This document shows, in pieces, positions 11,947-23,800 of a DNA stretch of 64,000 nucleotides. Made by a program: the position numbers and the translations under genes. Location of the stretch: contig NC_086384.1 of NCBI RefSeq assembly GCF_036588685.1, positions 15,948,195 through 16,012,194 of the forward strand. The letters are read 5' to 3'. This DNA is from Mytilus trossulus (lineage: Eukaryota > Mollusca > Bivalvia > Mytilida > Mytilidae). Position 1 is the first letter of the stretch. Each line of letters begins with the position of its first letter. Under the pieces are notes generated by a model. The model worked only from the letters and a program-made list of their open reading frames with translations, made no database searches and was not told the DNA's origin.

Positions 11947-12125
11947 GGGCTTAAATTAAAATATTGATTGTTTGCCCTTTACCGACCGACCCTATAAATT
12001 CGTTGCGCCTGAAAATCTTTTATTTGTATTTACCAGCAAGATTTTATTTTATTTTATTTTTTCGTTCCTACCAAAAATCTTATATTTGTGTTTCCCGCTC
12101 AAAACTATTTTACCCGGAATTCTCG
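11947..12125. repeat. Left arm of a ~2-kb inverted repeat
   Basis: CTTAAATTAAAATATTGATT and GTTTGCCCTTTACCGACC are matched in reverse complement near 13995-13850. The reading frame inside is not protein-like. Confidence 0.7.
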
Positions 12126-12146
12126 GGTTTTATCTTTAAGTTATAA

Positions 12147-12853
12147 GGTCAAGTCCGTTTAGTATCACCTGAGCGTTTGACATGAACACTTGCAATTGAA
12201 GTTTCAAAGCATTTGTTTGAAATCGATGTTCAGCATGTGAACGCTTCCATGATATGACATACGCTACTCTGTACCTTTATACTTAATTTAAAGAGCAGGG
12301 TTCATTTACAAAAAAGTTCGTTTGATACAAAATTATCAACGTGTGTACAAACTCATTTGTAAACGGACGTTGTATTCTATGTAGGGATGCCTTTTTGTGA
12401 TCCGCAGATCAGGATGATTATGTTAATGATGTCGCTATATTATTTATATCTGACATGAACCAAAAGTGACAAAACCCTGTAAAGTGAGGAATATCTGGCA
12501 GTAAAATCGCCAAGTTTTCCATACAGGTCATTTATAAATGCGATGTCAAATACGTGAGTCGTGACAATTGTCAGAGTTTTAAGTCTTGTAGCATTTTTAT
12601 TGGAAACAAAGGCACACACGATATTTTTAACACTCTAGGGACTTTTTCTACTAGTAATGTATGTCTGCCAGGACATATCTTATCAATACAAAGTTATCTT
12701 TTACAGAAAATCTTAAGGTAAGCATACAAGGTACATAGTACAGAATATAAGTGCAAGTTCAAACTCTTCAAAGTTCCAGGCATATAAACGTCGAAGATAT
12801 GCGGCACAGCTCTATATTTTGATATTTGAAAACAAAATAGTAGTGCATATGAA
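12147..12853. other. Unassigned stretch inside the ~2-kb inverted repeat
   Basis: No coding potential or recognised repeat seen. Confidence 0.4.
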
Positions 12854-12856
12854 TTA

Positions 12857-13715
12857 GGGGACGACCATTTGATATTCTGGGGGGGGGGGGGGGCAGGAGG
12901 ATTTTGAAAATAAATAACTCAGCCTTGATAATCACAAAAATAAATGGTTTGTTCTGTGGTAGTTTGAAAATAAATAACCTGACTTGCAATGTATTGAAAA
13001 TAAATAACTTAGCAGGTCTATAGCTTCTTGGGCCTTCAGCAGTATCAAAACCCTTCAAATTTTTTTTGCCTCGCTCCGCTCGGCAAAAAATGTTTAACAA
13101 TACTTTTAAAAAAGGCTAGATAAAACCAAACTAAATTAACTGTAATACTATGTATGTATGTTGTATGCAATACATGTATATTGCTTGGGAATATAAATGA
13201 TTCATTTTGTGAAGAAAATTATAAAATACATAATCTAATTATACCAATTGTCTTTTATAATATACTTATTACTATGTATTTGTGTTCCGCTAGTCCTTTC
13301 TTGCTATGTATTTGTGTTTCGCTAGTCCTTTCTCACTATGTATTATCTTAGTATATTTGTATATATATTGTCCTCTTGTACACAAGTCATGCAAGTATGT
13401 GTCTGAGGTTATGAAATATATCTTGAATCTTAAAATTTCTGCAGGGGATACTGATCTTTTCTGATTAAATGGTACATAATGACTTGACTATACATATATT
13501 ATTCATAATTAACAAATATTTAAAAAAATGTATGTTTTCGACTATCATAAATATAGTTGTGAAAATGAATAATCAGTTCCTTGCTTTAATGAAAATGAAA
13601 AATCTTGCTACAATAGTGCAGAAAATGAATAATCTGTCCTCTCAGTTTACAAAAATAAATAACCGATCAAAAACAAATCCTCCTGGCCCCCCCAGAATAT
13701 CAAATGGTTGTCCCC
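12857..13715. mobile_element. 859-bp terminal-inverted-repeat element with TTA target duplication
   Basis: The left end GGGGACGACCATTTGATATT and the right end reverse complement GGGGACAACCATTTGATATT differ at one base and extend into a G-run. TTA flanks both sides (12854-12856 and 13716-13718), as for PIF/Harbinger-type targets. Subterminal inverted arrays of GAAAATAAATAA occur inside each end. It encodes no transposase. Confidence 0.85.
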
Positions 13716-13849
13716 TTAGCTTCACATTCTACGTGATATTTTTTTTTTAAACTAATAGTCCCAGAAAACTTATTTGCAAAAACCAAACAGACACAAATTA
13801 CATTCATTGACATTATGCAGAGTTTGTATCTATAAAATAAAATATTATA

Positions 13850-13995
13850 CCTACCTGCCTACCCATGACAAATAATATACCGAGCCAAGTTATTTTTTTG
13901 GGGAAAAAAATAAAATATTTTACCTACCTACCTACCCTGTTTCAAAACATAGGGTCGGAAAAGGGCAAACAAACAATATTTTAATTTAGGCCTTA
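13850..13995. repeat. Right arm of the ~2-kb inverted repeat
   Basis: Reverse complement of 11947-12125, including AGGGTCGGAAAAGGGCAAAC and ACCTACCTACC runs. The TIR element at 12857-13715 lies nested between the arms. Confidence 0.7.
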
Positions 13996-14545
13996 CCTGA
14001 TTATTTTGACACACAACAGTTGTCACGAATTTAGCCTTTTAGGAATCAAACAACAAAATAAATAAACCTCTTGTCTTTAAAATTCAAATTAGAAGTATAT
14101 AATGTACTTTACTTGTGTATTTACATGTCGCTTCACTGTTTGAACTAGCAAAGAAGTTGAGAATTTATACAAAATTGTCGATTGTCGATTGTCGATCTAA
14201 ATTATGAACCGGAAATTGGAAATTGGAGAGAAAAATACCGATTCCGGAGAACGATTAACTGTACTCCGTACTTTTTAAAAAATATATATTATTGTAAAAC
14301 GTCCAGTGAAAAATATTTCATGGATATTCGAAAATACCACCCTTTGGAAAAGTCTTATTGTGGACAAGGACTATATACGTCCCTGCTGTGGATTAAAGTT
14401 CAATTTCAAATTCAAAAGTATTATTTATGAACGAAAACAGAATATGAATCTTTGATATCGTTTTATTACTAACAGAACACTTTAAACAGTGTTATATATA
14501 TATATATTTTTTTTTTAATAAAATGGGGACGGTATATAATCATTC
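13996..14545. other. Unassigned AT-rich stretch
   Basis: An 82-codon open frame at 14182-14430 has no recognisable motif and no splice context. A short (TA)n run lies near 14492-14508. Confidence 0.4.
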
Positions 14546-14548
14546 ATT

Positions 14549-14615
14549 GCCATAGACTAGTCCAAATAATTATAACGCCTAAAAAGGCTATTTTAGATTA
14601 TTTCTTTGGCGCAAC
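14549..14615. mobile_element. Single end of the AGTCCAAATAATTAT hairpin MITE
   Basis: Matches the end and CGCC...AAAGGCTATT interior of the full hairpin at 18027-18151, but only one arm is present. Confidence 0.6.
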
Positions 14616-14877
14616 AAGGGTCCGTTTATATAGTACACTTCCACTCAATCTTATTAAAGTTTCCTAATTAAACTAAATCATGGTCGTTTGAAAAATCTGA
14701 TTGCAAGGCCGGTTATTTGCTGCAACTCTAATAATGAAGCGTGTTCCATGTTTTCTCAAACGAGAAAAGTAAATATATGCTAGATAATATGCCTACCTGA
14801 GGTGTGATGAGATGATTAAAGCCCTCAGTAGATTTTCTCCTTGTTAATATATATAATATATATGCGTACGTTTCGGC

Positions 14878-14925
14878 ATAGATGTAATGACATGGGTATT
14901 ACCATGTACTAGTATTACATCTATG
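14878..14925. mobile_element. 48-bp palindromic insertion with 8-bp direct repeats
   Basis: ATAGATGTAAT at the left and ATTACATCTATG at the right form a hairpin, with an inner ATGGTATTACCAT-like stem. GTTTCGGC flanks both sides (14870-14877 and 14926-14933), like an 8-bp target duplication. Confidence 0.6.
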
Positions 14926-14933
14926 GTTTCGGC

Positions 14934-15200
14934 AATAAAGTTTATCAACCTGAGATATTCATGGTATTGTTACACCACTGAAAACCTTATACAAAAAAAA
15001 AAAAATACTACAAAAGTAACTATTTTATTCCCCCCTAAAGTAAAGTTAATTTCCCTATTTGGCACCGTCTTGTGGCCTCTTATCTATTTCTTGCAAAAAT
15101 AGATATTTCTCGTTTCACACTTCACGGAGTTGATATCAAGCGCAATCACATTCTCACTCGTTATGAAACTTATAATTAAACATCTAAAGTCGTTCGCTAA
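14934..15200. other. Unassigned stretch
   Basis: No feature recognised apart from an A-run near 14994. Confidence 0.4.
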
Positions 15201-15325
15201 ATAAAAAGAAGGAGCAGTATATGATTGCCAACGATACAACTCTCAACAAGAGACCAAATGACACAGAAACTATCAACTATAAGTTACCGTTCGGCCTTCA
15301 ACAATGAACATGCCATATATGGGTT
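15201..15325 (+). repeat. R3 interspersed repeat fragment
   Basis: GATTGCCAACGATACAACTC, AGAGACCAAATGACAC and CGGCCTTCAACAATGA: the 5' part of a family whose consensus reads TGAGTGCCAATGAGACAACT then GTACGGCCTTCAACA. Other copies lie at 26030, 31369, 31625, 37497, 41229, 44155, 48615, 49000 and 51848. Confidence 0.75.
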
Positions 15326-16082
15326 TGTAGTGACTTTGAAGTTGGATTTCAATGAGCGCAGTCTATAAAGTACTGTTAAATTACTAATTCAGGGATTTTT
15401 GTTTCCACGAATTACTTTGTTCAACCTGTATTGAATTCGTTTTTATAAACAAAGATTCTTTTTTCAAGTTTGGCTGTACCAGTCCTGTAGAAAACTTATT
15501 ACACTCCGAATAGCACATCCGAATTTTATGACGATGAAGTTAACTTATCCCGGAAATTTCAATACGATCCGGGTAACCTTGTCAATTCTTAAAATAAAAT
15601 AATTCTGAAAGGTTATCTAATCAACACTGTCATTAACTTTTTTTAAATGTTTTATTGATATAAATATTGATTTTGTATTAATGACATAAACAAACGACAA
15701 CTACTGTACAGAAAAGTCTGATTTCACTCTCTGGAGGTAAAAAATTAGGGTGTTTCTATCAGTATGCATGCTTAGTTGGGTTCTATTTCCTTTAATTCAT
15801 TGCTATATATAGATATACTCTCAACAATTTCTGCAGTTTTGGCATTTGCATGATTGGTTACTTTAACTCACATACCAAAGATTTGTATAGTAAATAAAGG
15901 CAACAGTAGTATATACCGCTGTTCAATCTATTCAAATCATAGTCTTGTTCCCACTGAAATCATAATTTATATTATTAAATGATATGAGCTAATAAGCCCT
16001 AAATTAATACGGATAAATCAGAATGTGCAATACTAAAAACGTTCCACTGTCGATATAAATCAAGATTTAATATTGCTCTTCG
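15326..16082. other. Mostly unassigned stretch
   Basis: A fragment of repeat R2 (AAGGCAACAGTAGTATA at about 15898) is the only recognised item. Confidence 0.45.
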
Positions 16083-16425
16083 AACAGGGCCAATACGGAA
16101 AAAAACAGGGCCACTTCAGAAAAAAGCGGGAAAAAAGCCGTATTAGCCCTAGGGCTAATATGGGACGTTCACTTCCGGTTTTCAATTTTCTTACGCCATT
16201 ACTTTACTTTGGAAGTATCGTTATGCATAAAAACATTTGTATAATATTTTTAAAATTAAAGTAATAAAATAAACAAGTTAAATGGTGTGCAATGTTTTGT
16301 AACATCTTAACGTTTTGAAACGGAAAAAACAGGGCCAATACAGAAAAAAAGCGGGAAAAAAGCTGTATTGGCCCATGGGCTAATACGGGACGTTCACTTC
16401 CGGTTTTTAATTCTCTTATAATCAT
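16083..16425. repeat. Two direct copies of a GGGCCAATACGG repeat
   Basis: The block CAGGGCCAATACGG to GGGACGTTCACTTCCGGTTT at 16086-16180 recurs at 16331-16405. Each copy has internal complementarity (CCAATAC versus GTATTGG). Confidence 0.8.
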
Positions 16426-16434
16426 TTAATAAAA

Positions 16435-16553
16435 GTGTTATGAACTGGCTGTTTCTGTATTGGCACTGGTATAGATTCTCGTTCAGCTGTATTGGCCTCG
16501 AGACCCGTAGAATTTTTACCAGTGCCAATACAGAAACAGCCAGTTAATAACAC
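16435..16553. repeat. 119-bp hairpin with 37-bp arms
   Basis: The arm at 16435-16471 (includes CTGTTTCTGTATTGGCACTG) is almost exactly complementary to 16517-16553. It reuses the TGCCAATACAG word of the adjacent direct repeats. Confidence 0.85.
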
Positions 16554-16925
16554 TATAATAAGTCACTTTAACTTCGTTAAATATTTTTCAAATATTATAC
16601 ACTTGACCATCAAACTTGCATCTTACCAAGCACGGCTTACGATTTATAAAACCCTTTCATTACATTAGAATTCTTCAGAGTATTCAGATCGAAGTAAAAA
16701 AAAAAAATCCCACCCTGCCGTCCTTTTTTAATTTGTTTGACTTTTTTTAAAATTTTTAAAATTTAAGATTTTTTGTATAATTTGCATCAGGAACTTATGC
16801 GGCGGATAATTAATTTTGGTGACCCGCCATTATGTGTATTATCCTAGATTAACGGAATAAGTGTTAGTATTTGTATATATCTGTATTTGTTCTTAAAATA
16901 ATTGTAAAGACATGTATGTACAATA

Positions 16926-17368
16926 GTTATCAAAAGTACCAGGATTATAATTTCATACGCCAGACGCGCGTTTCGTCTACATGAGACTCATCAGTGACGC
17001 TCAGATCAAAATAGTGAAAAAGCCAAAACATATACAAAGTTGAAGAGCATTGAGGACCAAAAATTCCAAAAAGTTGTGCCAAATACGGCTAAGGTAATCT
17101 ACTCCTGGGGTAAGAAAATCCTTAGTTTTTCGAAAAGTTCAAAGTTTTGTAAACAGAAAATTTATAAAAATGACCATATAATTGATATTCATGTCAACAC
17201 CGAAGTGCTGACTACTGGGCTGGTGATACCCTCGGGGACGAAACGTCCACCAGCAGTGGCATCGACCCAGTGGTGTAAATAGTTATCAAAAGTACCAGGA
17301 TTATAATTTCATACGCCAGACGCGCGTTTCGTCTACATGAGACTCATCAGTGACGCTCAGATCAAAAA
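16926..17368 (+). repeat. R1 repeat, about 1.25 tandem units of ~353 bp
   Basis: The head (TACCAGGATTATAATTT, then GACGCGCGTTTCGTCTACAT) at 16938 returns at 17291 essentially unchanged. The body includes CCAAATACGGCTAAGGTAAT and GGGGACGAAACGTCC. R1 is the most widespread family in the window. Confidence 0.9.
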
Positions 17369-17521
17369 GTATGTTTTCGGCCAAATAAATTGATATTAAT
17401 ATTACAGTCTGTTATAAAGCCATAAGTAATGTTTTGAAATTTGCAACAACAAAAAGAAAGGTATGAAACAAATTTTGCTATGATTTTTCGTTTCTTATTA
17501 TAAATATTTTATGGATTTCTT

Positions 17522-17705
17522 TTTTTTCAGAAAGTTATGGTGCGTTGCTGTTGAAAACATTTGGGGTTGAGATGTATTTTAAGTAGTTCGCTCAAGAAAC
17601 AATCTAGTGTGTGGACTGTCCCTGAGCATCTATTACAACAAGGATTGTTCCTGATGGCTGATTACAGAAAGCGAAAATGAGATGATGAACTGAAAATACT
17701 CAGCA
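17522..17705 (+). promoter_or_regulatory. Probable TRAPPC4 5' UTR, possible acceptor at 17530
   Basis: A pyrimidine tract ending TTTTTTCAG (about 17522-17530) precedes about 175 bases of leader, suggesting that an upstream noncoding exon is spliced here. Position-based inference. Confidence 0.35.
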
Positions 17706-17880
17706 ATGGCAATATTTAGTGTATACATAATAAACAAGGCTGGTGGTTTAATTTACCAGTTTGACCATAACAATACCCGACCAGAATTGGAGAAAACATT
17801 TGCGTATCCTCTCAATTTAATGTTGAAAATTTATGATGATAAGGTGGTAGTTGCATTTGGTGAATGTGATGGGATAAAAG
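17706..17880 (+). CDS. TRAPPC4: TRAPPC4 exon 1
   Basis: The ATG gives [14 protein letters not shown]. It ends DGIK in phase 1; the donor is AAAG|GTGATT. Confidence 0.95.
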
Positions 17881-20800
17881 GTGATTAACACTCAACAACA
17901 GGATGTCAAACTGTAGTATTATTTTATTAATCGTTATTTATATTAATCATAGTCGTTTCAATTGTTCATACATAAATACAGACAAATCCATTGCAGGCTG
18001 CAACTTAAAGGCAGCTACTATCACAATAGTCCAAATAATTATGACGTCTTGAAAGGCTATTATATTTTTTTCTTTGACGCCTAACATCGATGTAAAGCGT
18101 CAATGAAAAAAAATATAATAGCCTTTCTAGACATCATAATTATTTGGACTACTATCACAGGGTATCAGGTCTGTTTGTGCCCAATACCTGAATACAGTCA
18201 TGTTCGCACCCAAGGTACAAATATATGTTCACACTCTACACGTTCGCACCCAATTTTAATTCAAATTCCAGTTGAATAATTGGAAAATCATGATTGTTGT
18301 TTAAAATTGCTTTTACTAAATGTATTTAGCTTGGTATGAGTAAAACATTGAAGATTTTAAATAAAAAACACAAAAGATAATTGTTTTTAACAGCTTGGTC
18401 CCTTTGATCTGAAACAATGAAACAATAAAATATATCATTACACTATTATAACCAAAACATGATAAAAAATTTCAACACACAAAAAAAACGTCGTCAGAAA
18501 TTTATTTTGAAACAGGTCAATGAAACAAATTTACAGGCTATTAGCAATGCTCTAACCAAAACATGATTAAGAGTTATTCAACACAAAATAAAACGTTGAC
18601 AGAATCCCACTTTATTTAGCAAGGATTTTTATTTTTAACAATACACTATTCAAAACATGATTAAGATTTATTCAACACAAAAAAAAATGCTGTCTCACTT
18701 TATTTTGAGAAAATGACAACAAATATACTTAAAAGAATACACTTGCCAAAACTTGATTACAAAGTTATTAAACACAAATCCAATTCAAATTGGGCGCAAA
18801 CATGTAAGGTGCAAACGGACTTAAGGTGCCAACATGTAGGGTGTGCGAATGTGAATGGGCGCGGAGGGACCCTGATTCCTATCACAGCCACAGCCGGCAT
18901 TGAATTTCTTATTCCCCATTTATGGACATTATCCTTTCTGGTTCCTCCATCTGTTCCTTCGTTCATTAGTCAGTTTGTTTGGCTGTCCGTTGGTCCATCC
19001 ATCCGTCTGTCTTTCCTGTTTCAGGTTCAAGTTTTTGTCTAGGTACATGTAGTTTTTTATGAAGTTGAAGTAATTTCAGGATCCCCTAGTTTTACAATTA
19101 ATATCAACAACAGACAAACAAGTATTGTTATTACATGTATAACAAATCTGCACCATTCACTGTCTTCTCATTTCAGTTGGTCATTGTGTACTTGGTATAA
19201 ATGGTATTACTGCTGAAGGAAGATATTTGCAGGATGGAAGAGAAATCTTAGAAGTTTTATCTACAGCAGAAAATTACCCCATTAACATCAAATTTGGGAG
19301 GCAAAAATTATCAACTAATGAAAAAATTATGTTGGCTAGCATGTTCCATTCGTAAGTATTCAATGAAAAAATTATGTTGGCTAACATGTTCCATTCGTAA
19401 GTACATTGTATTCTAGTATTTTGGTGTTACTGGTGAAGTTTGACTTACTATATCACTCTATATTATGTGCATAAACATTAGGTAGCTTAAATGGTCAAGT
19501 GAGCTGGTCTCTATGTTTTGTTTGTTTTTTGCATTTATTCTCTTAATCAGTCAGAGATATAACTCTATAGGGTTATTACAGAAAATAACTTGTGTATGTT
19601 ATTACAGATACTTTTCCTTAAATTTTCTAAATCTGTTATAACATATGTTTGTTATTTGTAAAATTATTAAATCTATAGTGGACTCTAGGGAACTCTTGAG
19701 ACTTTGCGCAGAAACTAAATGCATAGCCTTGATAAATAATTTTTAAATGGAATTAATACATTTTTGATTAACCATGGTTAATCAATGAGACAAGGCTATT
19801 TATAAGAATAAACTTAGCTGTGATAACAAGGCTTAGTTATTAAAGGAATGTAACTTATTATATAAGACACTTGGGAATTACTGAGAAACTTGCGCAGAAC
19901 CTCATTACATGCTCTGGTCATTATTTCTTACAATAAATTAAAATACATTGTAATTAAGCATGATTTATGTCTGAGCAAATGCTTTGAAGTGATATAGAGA
20001 AGCTGTGATAACACCCTTTAGTTATTACAGGCATATTTTTTCTGTAATAACATATAGGTGTACTATTCAAAATTGGAATACTATGAATTGTTACATCTTT
20101 CAATAGTTAAGTATACATAAAGACAATAGTAATATCAATAGAACTTGTATACATTTTAACTAAACTAATGAAGTATGTTGTCCCTTTAAAACATGTAACA
20201 TATGTATGTTATCACATTTCTTTGATTTTTTAGTTCACAATAACAAATGTATGTTATTTTCCTGTAATAACCCTATAGAGTTATATCCCTGACTGTTAAT
20301 ACTTGCTTTAAGGCTTTTCTAGATTCCTTTTGTGCCACTGACCAGTTTCAAATAGTACCAGACAAGTTGAATTAAATTATTTTTGTGCTATGTTGAATAT
20401 GGTTTTGTAGTTCAATGAATTTGAAAAAATCTTTAAAAAAGGCTTTTCTCCAGCATTTAATTATAACTGTTCAAAACACGGGTTTTGTTATTTAGATCAG
20501 ATTGTATAATTAATACTTATTTACAGTATCTTAAAGCCTGACTACTATGTCCTATGGCATTGAAAGCTATATAGATAATAGATTTGTTTGTTATTTATTT
20601 TTCCAGATTATTTACGATTGGTTCCCAGCTTTCTCCAGAGCCTAGATCTTCTGGTATAGAGTTATTGGAGACAGATGTATTTAAACTTCATTGCCATCAG
20701 ACAATGACAGGTAATATATTGTTATATTACGGATTACAAATGTGTCGAGGTTTGTGATTGGATAACAACACAGAGATGTCAGTATATATTCAGGAACTGC

Positions 20801-23800
20801 CCGGTATATACAACGTTTTTATCCCCAATTGGAACCTCTAAAACGTCATCATAACCACGGTTACTATGTGACGTAGTCAAAAGCTATCTGACTGTCAGAG
20901 GCTCACAGAGGGAAAATAATGACGTGCTTCAGTCAATAATACATTTTTGATACAAAATCACGTAATTTACACTTTTAATACTTAAATTTAATGTTAAAAG
21001 TGTTATTATAAATTATAACATACACAATAAAATTATGTTCACAGCAAATTAGAAAATCCTTCACGTATGCCAAACATATCAGGTTGCTTTTTTCAACTTA
21101 TATATAAATGTGTTCTGTTAAATAACATTCAGTCAGGGGTAATCCGTAATATATGTGTAATTCAGGTCTCAGACAGGGTATATACTGTGACATTCCCGGC
21201 TTAGGGCTTATATCCCCTTGCCTTCGGCTCAGGGGATATAAACTCTAAGCCGGGAATGTCACAGTATATACCCTGTCTGAGACCTGAATAACATATAATA
21301 TTTATAAACTTTTGTAAATTTAAATAATCCTTTAAAAAGATATGAAATAAAGCTTTTTATTTAAAGATAATTAGTCTGTTTATATGTATATATATAAATT
21401 AGGAGATAACTGTATTGTATTTTAAGCTTGGCCTAGTAAAACATAGATTTTACTGTTGCAAATTGACGTCCACCTAGCGACGTGGAGTGGAGATGGTCCA
21501 AGGACACAGTTATCGTCCTTTGGTTTTCGTTGTCTACGAATATAGTCCCTAGTGTAAACAGTGTATAACTTGCATGTCTTATTTGATACACTTTCCCAAT
21601 TTATTTCTTGATATTAAATGCATGAAATATTAAGTAGGATGGTAGGGGGATGTAATTACATGTAAAAAAAAAATGGGTGCTGAATCTTTATGTTAAGAAG
21701 TAAATTGGTCCAGTTCTAAAAGGTCAAATTTTAGCACGTCTGAAGCTGTCAAACTGAATTTTACACCCCCTTAACACAGAATTGTCAATATTTTGAGTTA
21801 GAGCTGGTAGAAGTTTCTATAATTTTGATATTATTTGTCTCACTGGTAGTACACTACACTGTAAAATCTTTTTGAGAAAGAGCAGGTGCGATTTTTTTAA
21901 TTTGAATCTATTGTCTAAAAGAAATGCACTACGAAATAACTGTGTTCTCGGGCCAGATAGGTAAACGTTTTTTTGCGACAGTAAAATCAAGCTTTACGAA
22001 GGTCAAGCTTAAATTACAATACAGTTATCTCCATTCTAATGCCACATTTTAAAATAAATTTCATTTAATAAATATTTTGGCTTAAAAATTGTATAAATGA
22101 AAAAGTCATAGGAAACTGTTGCATCGTCATTGGCATCTAAACAATGTGACGTCATATATATACTCTGGATGCCAAACATGCATACTTAAAGTATTTTTAC
22201 TTTTCGTACACTTCAGAATGGTTTCAATATTGTCTAAAAGAATATTTTGAGGATCAGAATGTGACTATCTTGTTTATTTTTTGAGAAATTGCATACCCCT
22301 AAAATATCAGAATTCAAAATGGTGGCTTTCTTAGTTACGGACTCCGACTGGTAGAACGTGGAATCTAACCCCTCAAAATATTTGTCAATGTTCAATGAAA
22401 ATTATTGTTACAAACTAATTTCATTAGAATTATAAACAGTCATGACAGTAAGGAATTTATAATGTTATATATATTCACTGAAATTTTGACGTCAAGAGAT
22501 AACAAAAAATTTAGTTTACTGCAAATTTACCAAGAAACATCACCATTTGACACATATTTATGAGTTGAAATTATTGAGTACTAACATGTATAGAAGTGTT
22601 GTTCATTAACATGGTAAAGACAAGCAAAAATTAATAATTGAGTAGGGTGCCTTGGTGGCTGAGTGATGTAAGTAGTCCAACTACTAGCCTGTCAACACTG
22701 ATGTTTTGAGTACAAATCCCACATGTGGCAGCTGGTGCACATGACTCTTATCTTGATAGTCAGTTTTAATACCATGGTTGTCATTCTCTAAGTGCACTCT
22801 TGTTTCATCCACCAATAAAAAACTCACCATCATGAACTAATACAATTGTGCTGAAAGTGGGCTTAAACACCAATAAATCAATAATTATTTGATTTTCATG
22901 TGTTTAATATTTAATGGACTAAAAACTAGTAACAAAACCTTTGCAATTTCACAAAAAACATGTTGAAGGTAATTTTTTATGACATTAAAAATACACATTT
23001 ATGATAAAAGATATTAGGCTTGCTTTTCATTATATTAGAAATTTAGTTTTTAGGTAAAGATCACATGAAATGCATTAAAAACCTTATAGGACTGAATTGA
23101 TATCAAAATCTTCCAAGACTTATCACTACCTTTTTGATACACTAAATATAGTGCATTGCTCATAACATTCTATACATCCTATCTATGAACATTTGCAGAA
23201 ATTTATCAATGTAATATATGCTCAGATATTCAAGGCACAAAATGATGTCACACATGCCTAGAAAATTACATAACTTTTGCATGGTGCAGGAATCGTAATA
23301 TATGTTCTAGAAATATAAATGAAGTCATTGTTAAAGCTATCTTTAAAAATTGGAGTTACATTGTACCTTCCTATGTCTAGAATTGCTGTTAAATTAAGTA
23401 CAACCAATGCAATATTAATTTTACCTCCCACTGATAAATTGAAGCAATCTTTACCCGTCATTGCTTACAAGCACTCTGATTAAACTGTTTTATTCTGATT
23501 AAATGATTTTGTTTTTCAGGAATAAAATTTATTGTGATAGCAGATCCCAGACAAACTGGTGTTGATGTGTTTATTAAAAGACTTTATGAGATTTATGCTG
23601 ACTTTGCTTTAAAAAATCCATTTTATTCCTTGGATATGCCTATAAGGTAAAGAAGTTAACAGTTAGTTCTTTTCTAAAGCTAAAAGATCCTCTTTGCTAC
23701 TGAGCTCTTGCATTGGTCCAACTTTGATGGATTAGTTGTTGATCTTTCAAGATATCTGTAGTTACCAAAGGTTAAATCTGTATTTAAGTTTTTTTTTGTT

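Noticed and set aside
12768-13750. Protein-coding gene from the paired frames in this stretch
   Set aside because: Both frames are the inverted GAAAATAAATAA arrays and ends of the TTA-flanked element.
14182-14430. 82-codon open frame
   Set aside because: No recognisable motif, no splice or promoter context, and composition like the AT-rich surroundings.
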